Below are positions 28,763-36,364 of a stretch of DNA of 64,000 bases, piece by piece (the first letter of the stretch is position 1; each line of letters starts with the position of its first letter). The notes beneath the pieces were generated by a model. The model had not been told where the DNA came from. It searched no databases and saw nothing but the letters and a program-made list of their open reading frames with translations. The stretch comes from an uncultured Alphaproteobacteria bacterium (GTDB taxonomy: Bacteria; Pseudomonadota; Alphaproteobacteria; Rhodobacterales; Rhodobacteraceae): NCBI GenBank assembly GCA_902537215.1, contig CACBAM010000008.1, positions 30,582 through 94,581 of the forward strand, read 5' to 3'. The translations under genes and the position numbers were made by a program.

Positions 28763-29890
28763 TCATTGAATTAAAGGAAGGTCTTTGATTAATCCTTCTC
28801 TAAACTCATGATCAGCAATATTAACTAATATTTTTTTGTTATTATCCCAGTATCCATATTTGATCATACCAACCCCAATATTTTTCTTAAAATGTGGTGA
28901 GAATGCTCCTGAAGTTAAGCTTCCGACTATAGTTCTTTTATTTATATCAAAAACTTGTAAAGGTCTTGATATTGTTGGAAGTTTAGGCCCATTATAAATA
29001 ACACCTCTTATACGTCTTTTAATGCCATATCTGGTCTGCCGCTGGAGAACTTTTTTCCCAATATAATCTGCTTTTTTATTTATATCCAAGAACTTATCCA
29101 TGTTACATTCCAGAGGTGTGTTCTCCACGGTCATTTCATTACCAAAGGATAATAATCCTGCTTCAACTCTATCTATTATGTTTGGAGATCCTGGCCTTAT
29201 GTTTTCTGATCTACCAGCTCCTAAAATTGTTTCCCATAGAGATGAACCGAGTTCTGGTCGAGACAGATATATTTCATAACCACCAATTCTAGAGTAACCG
29301 GTTCTGGCTATTAGTTGGGAAGAGCCATCAAGTGAAAAATAGTCGAAATTGAATTTTTTAATTGAATATATTCGTTCACCAAAAACTTTGGCCAAAACAT
29401 CGGCAGCTTTTGGCCCTTGTACTGCCAAAGGCCACACGTCAGGTTCTCTTATTCTTACTTTTAAGCCAAAACCAATAGCTAACCCTCTAGCCCACAATAA
29501 CACATCTGAGTCTGCAACGGAAAGATAGAAATGATCGGCACTTATTTTGATAAGAATAGGATCATTGATTATACCACCATTTTCGTCGGTCAAGGGAATG
29601 TAAAGACATTTTCCTGGTTGAAGTTCTGAGATTGATCTAGGCGTCATTAACTCAATAAGTTTGAGCGCGTCTTTACCTTTAATTTCAACTTGCCTTTGAC
29701 AACCAACGTCCCAAATTTGAGCATGTTTTTGTAGGTGCAAATAATCATCTTCAATTGAGTTTTTAAATGACTTAGGAAGTAGTGTATGGTTCACAACGGA
29801 AAATCCCGTTACTCCATGCTTTTCGACAGAGGTAGTAAAAGGCGTTCTTCTGATCCTTCTAGAGAAATTCAGCTTATTTTGAATATTCAT
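28763..29890 (-). CDS. DmdA-like demethylase of the GcvT family
   Basis: Tetrahydrofolate-dependent methyl- or aminomethyl-transferase of the GcvT fold, 375 aa. From memory, the N-terminal half follows the Pelagibacter DMSP demethylase DmdA closely: RRIRRTPFTTSVEKHGV at about residues 11-27, then VVNHTLLP, IWDVGCQRQVEIKGKDA, LMTPRSISELQPGKCLYIPL and IADSD-like VADSDVLLWARGL. Length is also as in DmdA (about 370 aa). The start is the ATG at 29890 with a GGGAG ribosome-binding site; upstream open frame runs into the preceding gene. One segment reads GYSRIGGYEIY where I recall GWSKQGGFEIY, so a different methyl donor is possible. It lies among carnitine genes. It would feed 5-methyl-THF or methylene-THF into the folate genes nearby. 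Confidence 0.75.
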   Translation of the reverse strand: MNIQNKLNFSRRIRRTPFTTSVEKHGVTGFSVVNHTLLPKSFKNSIEDDYLHLQKHAQIWDVGCQRQVEIKGKDALKLIELMTPRSISELQPGKCLYIPLTDENGGIINDPILIKISADHFYLSVADSDVLLWARGLAIGFGLKVRIREPDVWPLAVQGPKAADVLAKVFGERIYSIKKFNFDYFSLDGSSQLIARTGYSRIGGYEIYLSRPELGSSLWETILGAGRSENIRPGSPNIIDRVEAGLLSFGNEMTVENTPLECNMDKFLDINKKADYIGKKVLQRQTRYGIKRRIRGVIYNGPKLPTISRPLQVFDINKRTIVGSLTSGAFSPHFKKNIGVGMIKYGYWDNNKKILVNIADHEFREGLIKDLPLIQ

Positions 29891-29892
29891 TT

Positions 29893-30234
29893 TTATTCTC
29901 CCGACCACCAAGTAGAGGCGCCGTTTTGAGATACGATGATAGGAATATGGAATTTTTCATTTTCTGAACTGAAAGATACCCTGAAAATTATATCTCTACA
30001 GTATATACCTTTTTTCTTCATATGAATATCTGATAGTTTAAATTCAATCTCAAAAATTTCATTGCTTTTAAGGGGAAAGTCAAAGCTCTCTGAAATGCGT
30101 CCCACCGCATCAGTTTTATTAGAAAATATATTCTTTTTTGCTCCATCAGGCTCAATTTGTGTAAGGGTAACTGTTAGACCGGCGACATGAGTACCGTTTT
30201 CGGAATTTAATACATGTGTACTTATTAAGGGCAT
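29893..30234 (-). CDS. Transthyretin/5-hydroxyisourate hydrolase-like protein
   Basis: Small beta-sandwich protein of 113 aa with the HIUase outline. The N-terminal histidine motif STHVLNSENG is at residues 5-14, the TDAVGRISE arginine near 45, and the C-terminal histidine in FHIPIIVS near 96. The diagnostic final YRGS tetrapeptide of HIUases is absent; the protein ends ASTWWSGE. No uricase, OHCU decarboxylase or other purine gene is nearby. It is sandwiched by two-base gaps between the TPP enzyme and the DmdA-like gene. It may therefore hydrolyse another lactam or lactone-like ring, or act as a binding protein. Confidence 0.72.
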   Translation of the reverse strand: MPLISTHVLNSENGTHVAGLTVTLTQIEPDGAKKNIFSNKTDAVGRISESFDFPLKSNEIFEIEFKLSDIHMKKKGIYCRDIIFRVSFSSENEKFHIPIIVSQNGASTWWSGE

Positions 30235-30236
30235 TA

Positions 30237-31982
30237 TTATTCTATAGAAGCCTTATCTCTTTTATCGCTTGTAGCCGCAACAATTGGGCTGATAACGCCT
30301 TTTGTTTTTACGTTAACACAAGCAGGTTTCCCGCTGTCTATTGCTCGCCTTACAGCTCCTTGAATCTCATCTTTTTGAGTTACCAGCTCTCCATAACCGC
30401 CCATTCCCTCAAACATTCCATGAAATGGTATATCTCTGAAATCTGTCGCAAAATGAGAACCATCTTTGAACAATCTTTCCTGTTGTTGCGATATACAATC
30501 TAAACCACCATTGTTATCGATAATTATAACAATCGGCAGGTTTTCTTGAAAGGCTGTCTCAATGGATAAACCCCCACTGAGGAAGGCACCATCTCCAGAA
30601 ATCAATACAATCGTCTTTTCTTTATTGAGACGCTTTGCAGACAGTGCAAATGATACCCCAACGCCTAGCATTGAATAGGAACCAGGGTGCAATATTTGAG
30701 AAAGAGCTAATCCATTGGAGGCCATTATATTAACAGCAATTTCTGACCAAAAGTGTGTATTACCCCCATCAAAAACTAAGATATCTTCGTCTGTCATACA
30801 CTTTTGTACCGAAAGAGAAAGCTCTAAAGGGTGAATTTTCCCGCCACTCCATGCTGGAGAATTCGTTGTTTCAACAAGATTGTTTAGCGACGCAGTCACC
30901 CATTTTTTTCTTTCCTCAATATTTTTAGCTAGCCAATCTTTTTCTAAAGAGAATTTAACTCCGTTGTTTGACTCTAGTAGACATTCAAAAAAAGCTCCAG
31001 GATCACTCAAAAGCAAATGGTCAGCCGCTCTATTAAATTCTATTTCTTCATGCGATCCGTTGACACATATTAACCTCGAACTCGCTGGAAATAATGGTGG
31101 ATTACCGAAATTCATTTGATTATCCAAGCGACCTCCAACCATTATAATGCAGTCAGACTCATTAAACGCAAACTTTGAAGGATGGTACTGATGCACATCG
31201 GCAAGCCCTAGAAAGGCCTTGCAATTTTCATTTAATAATTTTTGGTGATATGGCACATTAAAAATTGGTATTCTGATTTCATCACCCACTTGCTTTAACA
31301 GATCTTCATTTTTTGACCACCATATCCCGTGTCCACCGATAATTATGGGTTTTTTTGAAGACTTTATAATACCTATTATCTCATTTAGTGCTGAGGGCTC
31401 AGGCCATGCTTTATAGGTCTTTGGTTCTTTTCTAGTAAATGGACGCTCCATATCTGAGGCGCTTTCATTATAGGACGAAAACATTATGTCTACAGGCATA
31501 CTTAGATGGACCGGGCCTGGATAACCACTTGTCGCTATTCTCCAAGCTCTATCCACGAACTCAGGAATTCTATTTCCATCTGTTATTGATGCACTGTATT
31601 TTGTAAGCGGTCTTGCGATAGAAACGTCATCTATTTCCTTAAATCCTCCAGCACCTTGCTTTTTAAGAGTGGATGAGCCTGTAACAAAAATCACAGGAGA
31701 TCTTTCCCCCCACGCCTCCATCATGGCAGGTATAGCATTCGCAAACCCCTCCGGACCAACCAAACAAACAGAGGGTTTTCTCGAAAGTCTCGTATGGCCG
31801 TCTGCCAAATGACCTGCAATTTGTTCATGTGGGCAATTTATCACAGGTATTTGATAATTCATGAAACCCTCAAGTGCAGGGTTGCAAAACCCACCTGCAA
31901 GTGTAAATACATGGTTTATTCCTTTCTCTTTGAAAGATTTAGCTAAAAGCTGTCCTCCTCGAAGCATATTATTATCTTTCAT
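30237..31982 (-). CDS. Thiamine-pyrophosphate enzyme of the acetolactate synthase-like family
   Basis: TPP-dependent enzyme, 581 aa, with the three standard domains. The Pyr domain has the cofactor-activating glutamate E53 in CPHEQIAGHLADG. The central domain starts near residue 190, and the PP domain has the metal motif GDGAFLSGG with the partner asparagines in IIIDNNGG near 490. Members include acetolactate synthases, decarboxylases and carboligases. I cannot assign a substrate, and no regulatory small subunit is present, which argues against biosynthetic acetolactate synthase. A GGGGGA ribosome-binding site supports the ATG at 31982, overlapping the preceding gene by 11 bases. Confidence 0.8.
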   Translation of the reverse strand: MKDNNMLRGGQLLAKSFKEKGINHVFTLAGGFCNPALEGFMNYQIPVINCPHEQIAGHLADGHTRLSRKPSVCLVGPEGFANAIPAMMEAWGERSPVIFVTGSSTLKKQGAGGFKEIDDVSIARPLTKYSASITDGNRIPEFVDRAWRIATSGYPGPVHLSMPVDIMFSSYNESASDMERPFTRKEPKTYKAWPEPSALNEIIGIIKSSKKPIIIGGHGIWWSKNEDLLKQVGDEIRIPIFNVPYHQKLLNENCKAFLGLADVHQYHPSKFAFNESDCIIMVGGRLDNQMNFGNPPLFPASSRLICVNGSHEEIEFNRAADHLLLSDPGAFFECLLESNNGVKFSLEKDWLAKNIEERKKWVTASLNNLVETTNSPAWSGGKIHPLELSLSVQKCMTDEDILVFDGGNTHFWSEIAVNIMASNGLALSQILHPGSYSMLGVGVSFALSAKRLNKEKTIVLISGDGAFLSGGLSIETAFQENLPIVIIIDNNGGLDCISQQQERLFKDGSHFATDFRDIPFHGMFEGMGGYGELVTQKDEIQGAVRRAIDSGKPACVNVKTKGVISPIVAATSDKRDKASIE

Positions 31983-32829
31983 CTGGTAAATCCCCCTTGT
32001 GCGAATAAACTATTCTCATTTTATCCATTGCGCTAACTCCTAGATCAGTGGATGCAAAAGGACCACCATGCAATTTGTTCCCTTGGTCTGCCAATTCTTC
32101 CGTTAAGTCATCGGCGAAGATTTTATTTGCGTAAATCTCAGCATTATCTTTGGGTTTGAAACCAATGTGCCCTGCGTCTATGTTGCTCAAATTCGAACGA
32201 TCATTGTCTGACACTCCATAAATAACTGAATAACCAGTGTGTGAAGTATCAATTGCTCTAATAACCAATTGAACCAAGTCATCATAGGAGAGCCAACTCG
32301 TTAAGCTTCTTTGCGTTGTTGCTGGTGAACATGTAGCAATTCGCAAGCATACCGCTTCAATACCGCATTTATCGTAATACATACGGGCCAAATTTTCAGT
32401 AAAACACTTTGATAGCCCATAAAAACCATCAGCGCGATGTGCAGTCTTTGGCTTTAATGTCTTAGTTCTTTTATACATGCCGACTGCATGCACAGAGCTT
32501 GCGTAAACTACCCTTCTACACTTATTTTGACGAGCTGCTTCCCAAATGTTATGGGAGCCAATGAAATTAGCACCAAGCATATCGTTAAATGGCACTTCGT
32601 CTACCAAAGCTCCAAAATGGCAGATAAGTGAAACGTCTTTTGTTAGGGCACATATTTGATCAAAATTTGATAAATCAGCTGAGACATATTTTTCATTTTC
32701 ATTGAGTTTTCCAATATTTTCTTTTATGTCAGTCGAAATAAGAGTACTGCAAATGTTTGAAATTGGCTCTCTAAGATAAGAACCCAATCTACCTCCTGCG
32801 CCTGTAAGCAAAATCTTTTTTTTCATCAA
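31972..32829 (-). CDS. NAD-dependent epimerase/dehydratase family, uronate dehydrogenase-like
   Basis: Extended short-chain dehydrogenase, 285 aa. The Rossmann motif is TGAGGRLGSYL at residues 9-19, ICHFGA is near 69, the catalytic serines and histidine lie in YASSVHAVGMY, and the Tyr-Lys pair is in DGFYGLSKCFTENLARMYYDK near 135. The SSVHAVGMY and GLSKCFTENLARMY patterns and the GFKPKDNAE segment match uronate dehydrogenases (hexuronate to aldarolactone). It is first in the six-gene operon; with the HIUase-like protein downstream, a lactone product and its hydrolysis is one possible pairing, but this is inference. Confidence 0.78.
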   Translation of the reverse strand: MMKKKILLTGAGGRLGSYLREPISNICSTLISTDIKENIGKLNENEKYVSADLSNFDQICALTKDVSLICHFGALVDEVPFNDMLGANFIGSHNIWEAARQNKCRRVVYASSVHAVGMYKRTKTLKPKTAHRADGFYGLSKCFTENLARMYYDKCGIEAVCLRIATCSPATTQRSLTSWLSYDDLVQLVIRAIDTSHTGYSVIYGVSDNDRSNLSNIDAGHIGFKPKDNAEIYANKIFADDLTEELADQGNKLHGGPFASTDLGVSAMDKMRIVYSHKGDLPDER

Positions 32830-32868
32830 AACCTCTACAACAAATAATTATAAAGGAAACTTTTTTTT

Positions 32869-33123
32869 TTAGGACTCATTTATCTCAATTTCTCGTTTGA
32901 TTGCCAAAACTGATGAAATAGTAGAGACACAGTACGGCACGCAGAAAGTTAAAAGAATTTTAAACCAATCGACTGATTTCATATCCTGAAAAATTATTCT
33001 GTCGCCATGGTTTATTAGGGCAAGGATACAACCAACGATTAGAGCAATCCGTAAAGCTCTTCTTATTACACTTTTTCGAAGGGCAAGCTTTAAAAAGCTA
33101 TCGTGTGTTTTTATGTTTTTCAA
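32869..33123 (-). CDS. Small membrane protein, NrtS-like
   Basis: 84-aa protein with two predicted membrane segments: RRALRIALIVGCILALI near residue 20 and LLTFCVPYCVSTISSVLAI near 57. The spacing and the VPYCVST motif resemble NrtS, a nitrate/nitrite transporter described from marine cyanobacteria, with homologues in marine proteobacteria. No nitrate or nitrite reductase is in the window. It sits between folD and the uronate-dehydrogenase-like gene, with 77 and 39 bases of spacing, and may be transcribed with either. Confidence 0.6.
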   Translation of the reverse strand: MKNIKTHDSFLKLALRKSVIRRALRIALIVGCILALINHGDRIIFQDMKSVDWFKILLTFCVPYCVSTISSVLAIKREIEINES

Positions 33124-33200
33124 AAGTTGAGCTCATACGAATAATCAAAAAATATTTTCCCGAAAGTAATTATCAACAAAAAAACTCCAAAAAATAATCG

Positions 33201-34094
33201 TCAAGTAAACTCTGGGTCAGGTAGGTCTTGTGATCTATAACATGAAGTAACGGTATTTGCTAAAAGACAGGCTATAGTCATTGGTCCTACTCCACCTGGC
33301 ACAGGAGTGACCCCAGCCGCTAAACCAGCCATATCAGTAAAACAAACGTCACCCACCAAAGTCGTTTTTTCGCGTCCATCAATATTTTTTGTTACTCGGT
33401 TTATTCCAACATCTATCACTGTGGCCCCCGGTTTTACCCATTCTTTTTTAATCATCTCAGGCCTCCCTACTGCAGCTACGATAATATCAGCTTGTGCGCA
33501 TATAGTTTTTATATTCTCTGTTCGAGAGTGAGCTATGGTTACGGTACAATTTTCCTGTAAAAGTAAATTAGCCATCGGCTTACCAACTATATTTGATCTA
33601 CCTACGATTACAGCATTTTTACCTGAAAGGTTTCCAAGTCTGTCTTTAAGTAACAATAAACACCCTAATGGCGTACAGGGGATCATTGACTTTTGACCCG
33701 TATTTAGAAGACCAACATTTGATATATGAAATCCATCCACATCTTTTTTTGGATCGATAGAATTAATTACTTCTTTTTCATTCAGGTGGTCAGGTAAAGG
33801 TAGTTGGCATAAAATTCCATGAACATTTACATCGTTATTTAATTTTTTTATGAGGTTGAGTAGTACATCGGAAGAAGTTGACGCATCCAGCTTGTACTCA
33901 TAGGAGTTCATTCCAGCTTCTAAGGTTTGCTTGCCTTTATTTCTCACATATACCTGGCTAGCAGGATCCTCCCCAACAAGTATTACTGCTAAACCTGGGG
34001 TTATCTCGTATTTTTCTTTTATGATGTCAACGTATCTTTTTACTTTACTGCGCAGAGTTTGCGAAAACTTTTTTCCGTCAATAATTTCATTCAT
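33201..34094 (-). CDS. folD: Methylene-THF dehydrogenase / methenyl-THF cyclohydrolase
   Basis: Bifunctional FolD, 297 aa, oxidising 5,10-methylene-THF to methenyl-THF and hydrolysing it to 10-formyl-THF. The catalytic tyrosine and lysine are in [11 protein letters not shown] near residue 48. Family signatures are [12 protein letters not shown] near 95, PCTPLGC near 139, the NADP loop GRSNIVGKP near 165 and the closing [15 protein letters not shown]. It ends the soxBDAG-fhs-folD run, 16 bases after fhs. There it handles the methylene-THF made by sarcosine oxidase. Confidence 0.96.
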   Translation of the reverse strand: MNEIIDGKKFSQTLRSKVKRYVDIIKEKYEITPGLAVILVGEDPASQVYVRNKGKQTLEAGMNSYEYKLDASTSSDVLLNLIKKLNNDVNVHGILCQLPLPDHLNEKEVINSIDPKKDVDGFHISNVGLLNTGQKSMIPCTPLGCLLLLKDRLGNLSGKNAVIVGRSNIVGKPMANLLLQENCTVTIAHSRTENIKTICAQADIIVAAVGRPEMIKKEWVKPGATVIDVGINRVTKNIDGREKTTLVGDVCFTDMAGLAAGVTPVPGGVGPMTIACLLANTVTSCYRSQDLPDPEFT

Positions 34095-34110
34095 TATTTA
34101 CCTCGACTTG

Positions 34111-35787
34111 TTAAAATAAGCCCTCAACATCGCCTTTTTTATTAAGCATTATCGCCTCTGCGCTTGGAACTTTTGGAAGTCCAGGCATAGTCATAACCTC
34201 TCCACAGATAACAACGATGAAACCAGCCCCTGCCGACAGTCTAACTTCTCTTATAGGTATCGCATGCCCGTTTGGCGCACCCCTTCTGTTAGGATCTGTA
34301 GTAAAGCTATATTGGGTTTTCGCCATACATATAGGGAGATCACCATAACCATCATTTTCCCATAACTGTAGTTGATCCCTAATTGTCTTACTCGCAAGAA
34401 CTTCATCAGCCCTATATATTTTTTTAGCAACTCTTTCGATTTTTTCAATCAGGGGTAAATCGTCTTTGTATGTGTACGCAAATTTACTTTTGTTTTCTGC
34501 AATCTCAACAACCTTATTTGCAAGAGGTAGGATTCCAGTAGAACCTTCTGCCCAATGCTTACAGACGAAAGCTTCAGTACCCTTATCAGCAACATACCGT
34601 CTAAGCGCTTCAATCTCGGCGTTTGTATCGCTAACAAAGTGGTTTATTGCAACAACGACTGGTATTCCGAATGATTTTACATTTTCAATATGTCTTCCTA
34701 GGTTTGCACAACCTTGTTGCACAGCTTGAATATTTTCGGTACCCAGATCATTTTTGGAAACTATCCCTCCGTTCATTTTCATAGATCTGACAGTGGCAAC
34801 TATTACAGCGACGTCGGGCTTTATCCCTGCTTTCCTACACTTTATATTTACAAATTTTTCGGCGCCAAGATCGGCTCCAAAACCAGCTTCGGTAACTACA
34901 TAATTAGCTATCTTTAAAGCGGTCTTTGTAGCGATAACAGAATTGCAACCATGGGCTATGTTAGCAAAAGGTCCTCCATGGACAAATGCTGGATTATTTT
35001 CTAATGTTTGAACGATATTGGGTTGCATAGCTTGTTGTAAGAGTACCGTCATTGCGCCATCTGCTTTAATATCTTTACAAAAAACTGGAGATCTATCTTT
35101 TCTATATGCAACGATTATTTCACCTAATCTTTTTCTCAGATCTGAAAGGTCATTGGCTAAGCATAAAATTGCCATTACTTCAGAGGCTACCGTGATATCA
35201 AATCCTGATTGCTTTGGATATCCATTAGCAACACCTCCCAGGCTTGTAACTACGTCTCTAAGAGCCCTATCATTCATATCTATTACCCGCCGCCAAACAA
35301 TTCTTCGAAGGTCAATATTTTGCTCGTTACCCCAATATATATGATTGTCTATCATTGCTGCTAAAAGGTTATGAGCGCTAGTAATTGCGTGAAAGTCTCC
35401 GGTGAAGTGCAAATTCATTTCTTCCATGGGCACAACTTGCGCTAGTCCTCCGCCAGCAGCTCCCCCTTTCATACCAAAGCAGGGGCCCAATGATGCCTCC
35501 CTAATGCAAACAGCTGCTCTTTTACCTAATGCGCAAAGCCCGTCTCCGAGTCCTACCGTAGTGGTTGTTTTTCCTTCACCCGCAGGTGTTGGGTTTACCG
35601 CTGTTACTAAAATCAGCTTACCATTTTGATTATTTTTTACCGATCTTATAAATTGATCTGATACTTTTGCTTTATCATGCCCAAAGGGAATCAATTCTTC
35701 TTCCTCTATACCTAATTTTTTTGCTACTTCTTTTATAGGAAGTTTAGATGCCTCTCTTGCTATTTCGATATCAGATTTGACTTTCAT
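34111..35787 (-). CDS. fhs: Formate-tetrahydrofolate ligase
   Basis: Interconverts formate plus THF and 10-formyl-THF with ATP, 558 aa, standard length. The P-loop is [18 protein letters not shown] near residue 67. Other landmarks are [18 protein letters not shown] near 95, [13 protein letters not shown] near 294 and the C-terminal [10 protein letters not shown]. In this operon it likely runs in the formate-releasing direction, conserving ATP from methyl-group oxidation. An AGGGAGA ribosome-binding site precedes the ATG. Confidence 0.97.
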   Translation of the reverse strand: MKVKSDIEIAREASKLPIKEVAKKLGIEEEELIPFGHDKAKVSDQFIRSVKNNQNGKLILVTAVNPTPAGEGKTTTTVGLGDGLCALGKRAAVCIREASLGPCFGMKGGAAGGGLAQVVPMEEMNLHFTGDFHAITSAHNLLAAMIDNHIYWGNEQNIDLRRIVWRRVIDMNDRALRDVVTSLGGVANGYPKQSGFDITVASEVMAILCLANDLSDLRKRLGEIIVAYRKDRSPVFCKDIKADGAMTVLLQQAMQPNIVQTLENNPAFVHGGPFANIAHGCNSVIATKTALKIANYVVTEAGFGADLGAEKFVNIKCRKAGIKPDVAVIVATVRSMKMNGGIVSKNDLGTENIQAVQQGCANLGRHIENVKSFGIPVVVAINHFVSDTNAEIEALRRYVADKGTEAFVCKHWAEGSTGILPLANKVVEIAENKSKFAYTYKDDLPLIEKIERVAKKIYRADEVLASKTIRDQLQLWENDGYGDLPICMAKTQYSFTTDPNRRGAPNGHAIPIREVRLSAGAGFIVVICGEVMTMPGLPKVPSAEAIMLNKKGDVEGLF

Positions 35788-35803
35788 TTCATCTCCCTTT
35801 TAT

Positions 35804-36364
35804 TTAAATATTTCTCGAAGATATTTCTATGGATTTAAGAAACGAACCAGAAGAAGAGCTTGGCGAGAACAAAATAAATTTTTTTTCTGTTTGTCTAAAT
35901 ATAATCACATTTAAGTGATCCATAACAGTTCTTTTAACATTTCCAATAGCAAAAATTTTTAGAGACAAATTAAGGGGACAAATTCGTTCTAACATCTCAA
36001 TGACCCTATCCCCATCAACTACAACCCCACACCACCCTCCGGTTTGGTCGGTTATATAAAAAGCTTGTTTTAACACCGGGACAGTTTTTTTTGCAAATGA
36101 CGAATACGATGGATTACAAATAAAAAGTAAGTCAAGACCAATTCTAAAACCTAGAATACCACTTTTATTGATGATTGAATTTTCAATATTCGGCATTGGG
36201 TTCCCCAAGGATTTCTGGAAATTTAGTTTACATTTTCTTTGGCTATTTAATGGAATTGCAAGCGATATGAGACTATCGAATTGATATTCGGCAATTTTTA
36301 TTTTATTTATGACCTTGGTATAGCCATTTAGTGGCTTTTCTATTTTAAGCACTAATTTAGCCAC
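35804..36364 (-). CDS. soxG: Sarcosine oxidase gamma subunit
   Basis: Gamma subunit of heterotetrameric sarcosine oxidase, 186 aa, contacting the folate-binding half of the alpha subunit. Similarity is weak, as is normal for SoxG. Recognisable parts are LGFRIGLDLLFIC near residue 75, DQTGGWCGVVVDGDRVIEMLERICPLNL near 110, and the FRQTEKKFILFSPSSSSGSF end. Its position overlapping soxA by eight bases supports the call. Confidence 0.85.
   Translation of the reverse strand: MAKLVLKIEKPLNGYTKVINKIKIAEYQFDSLISLAIPLNSQRKCKLNFQKSLGNPMPNIENSIINKSGILGFRIGLDLLFICNPSYSSFAKKTVPVLKQAFYITDQTGGWCGVVVDGDRVIEMLERICPLNLSLKIFAIGNVKRTVMDHLNVIIFRQTEKKFILFSPSSSSGSFLKSIEISSRNI

Noticed and set aside
30237..31982. 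Biosynthetic acetolactate synthase (ilvB)
   Set aside because: No small regulatory subunit gene is adjacent, and the gene lies within a catabolic operon; only the broad TPP-enzyme family is supported.
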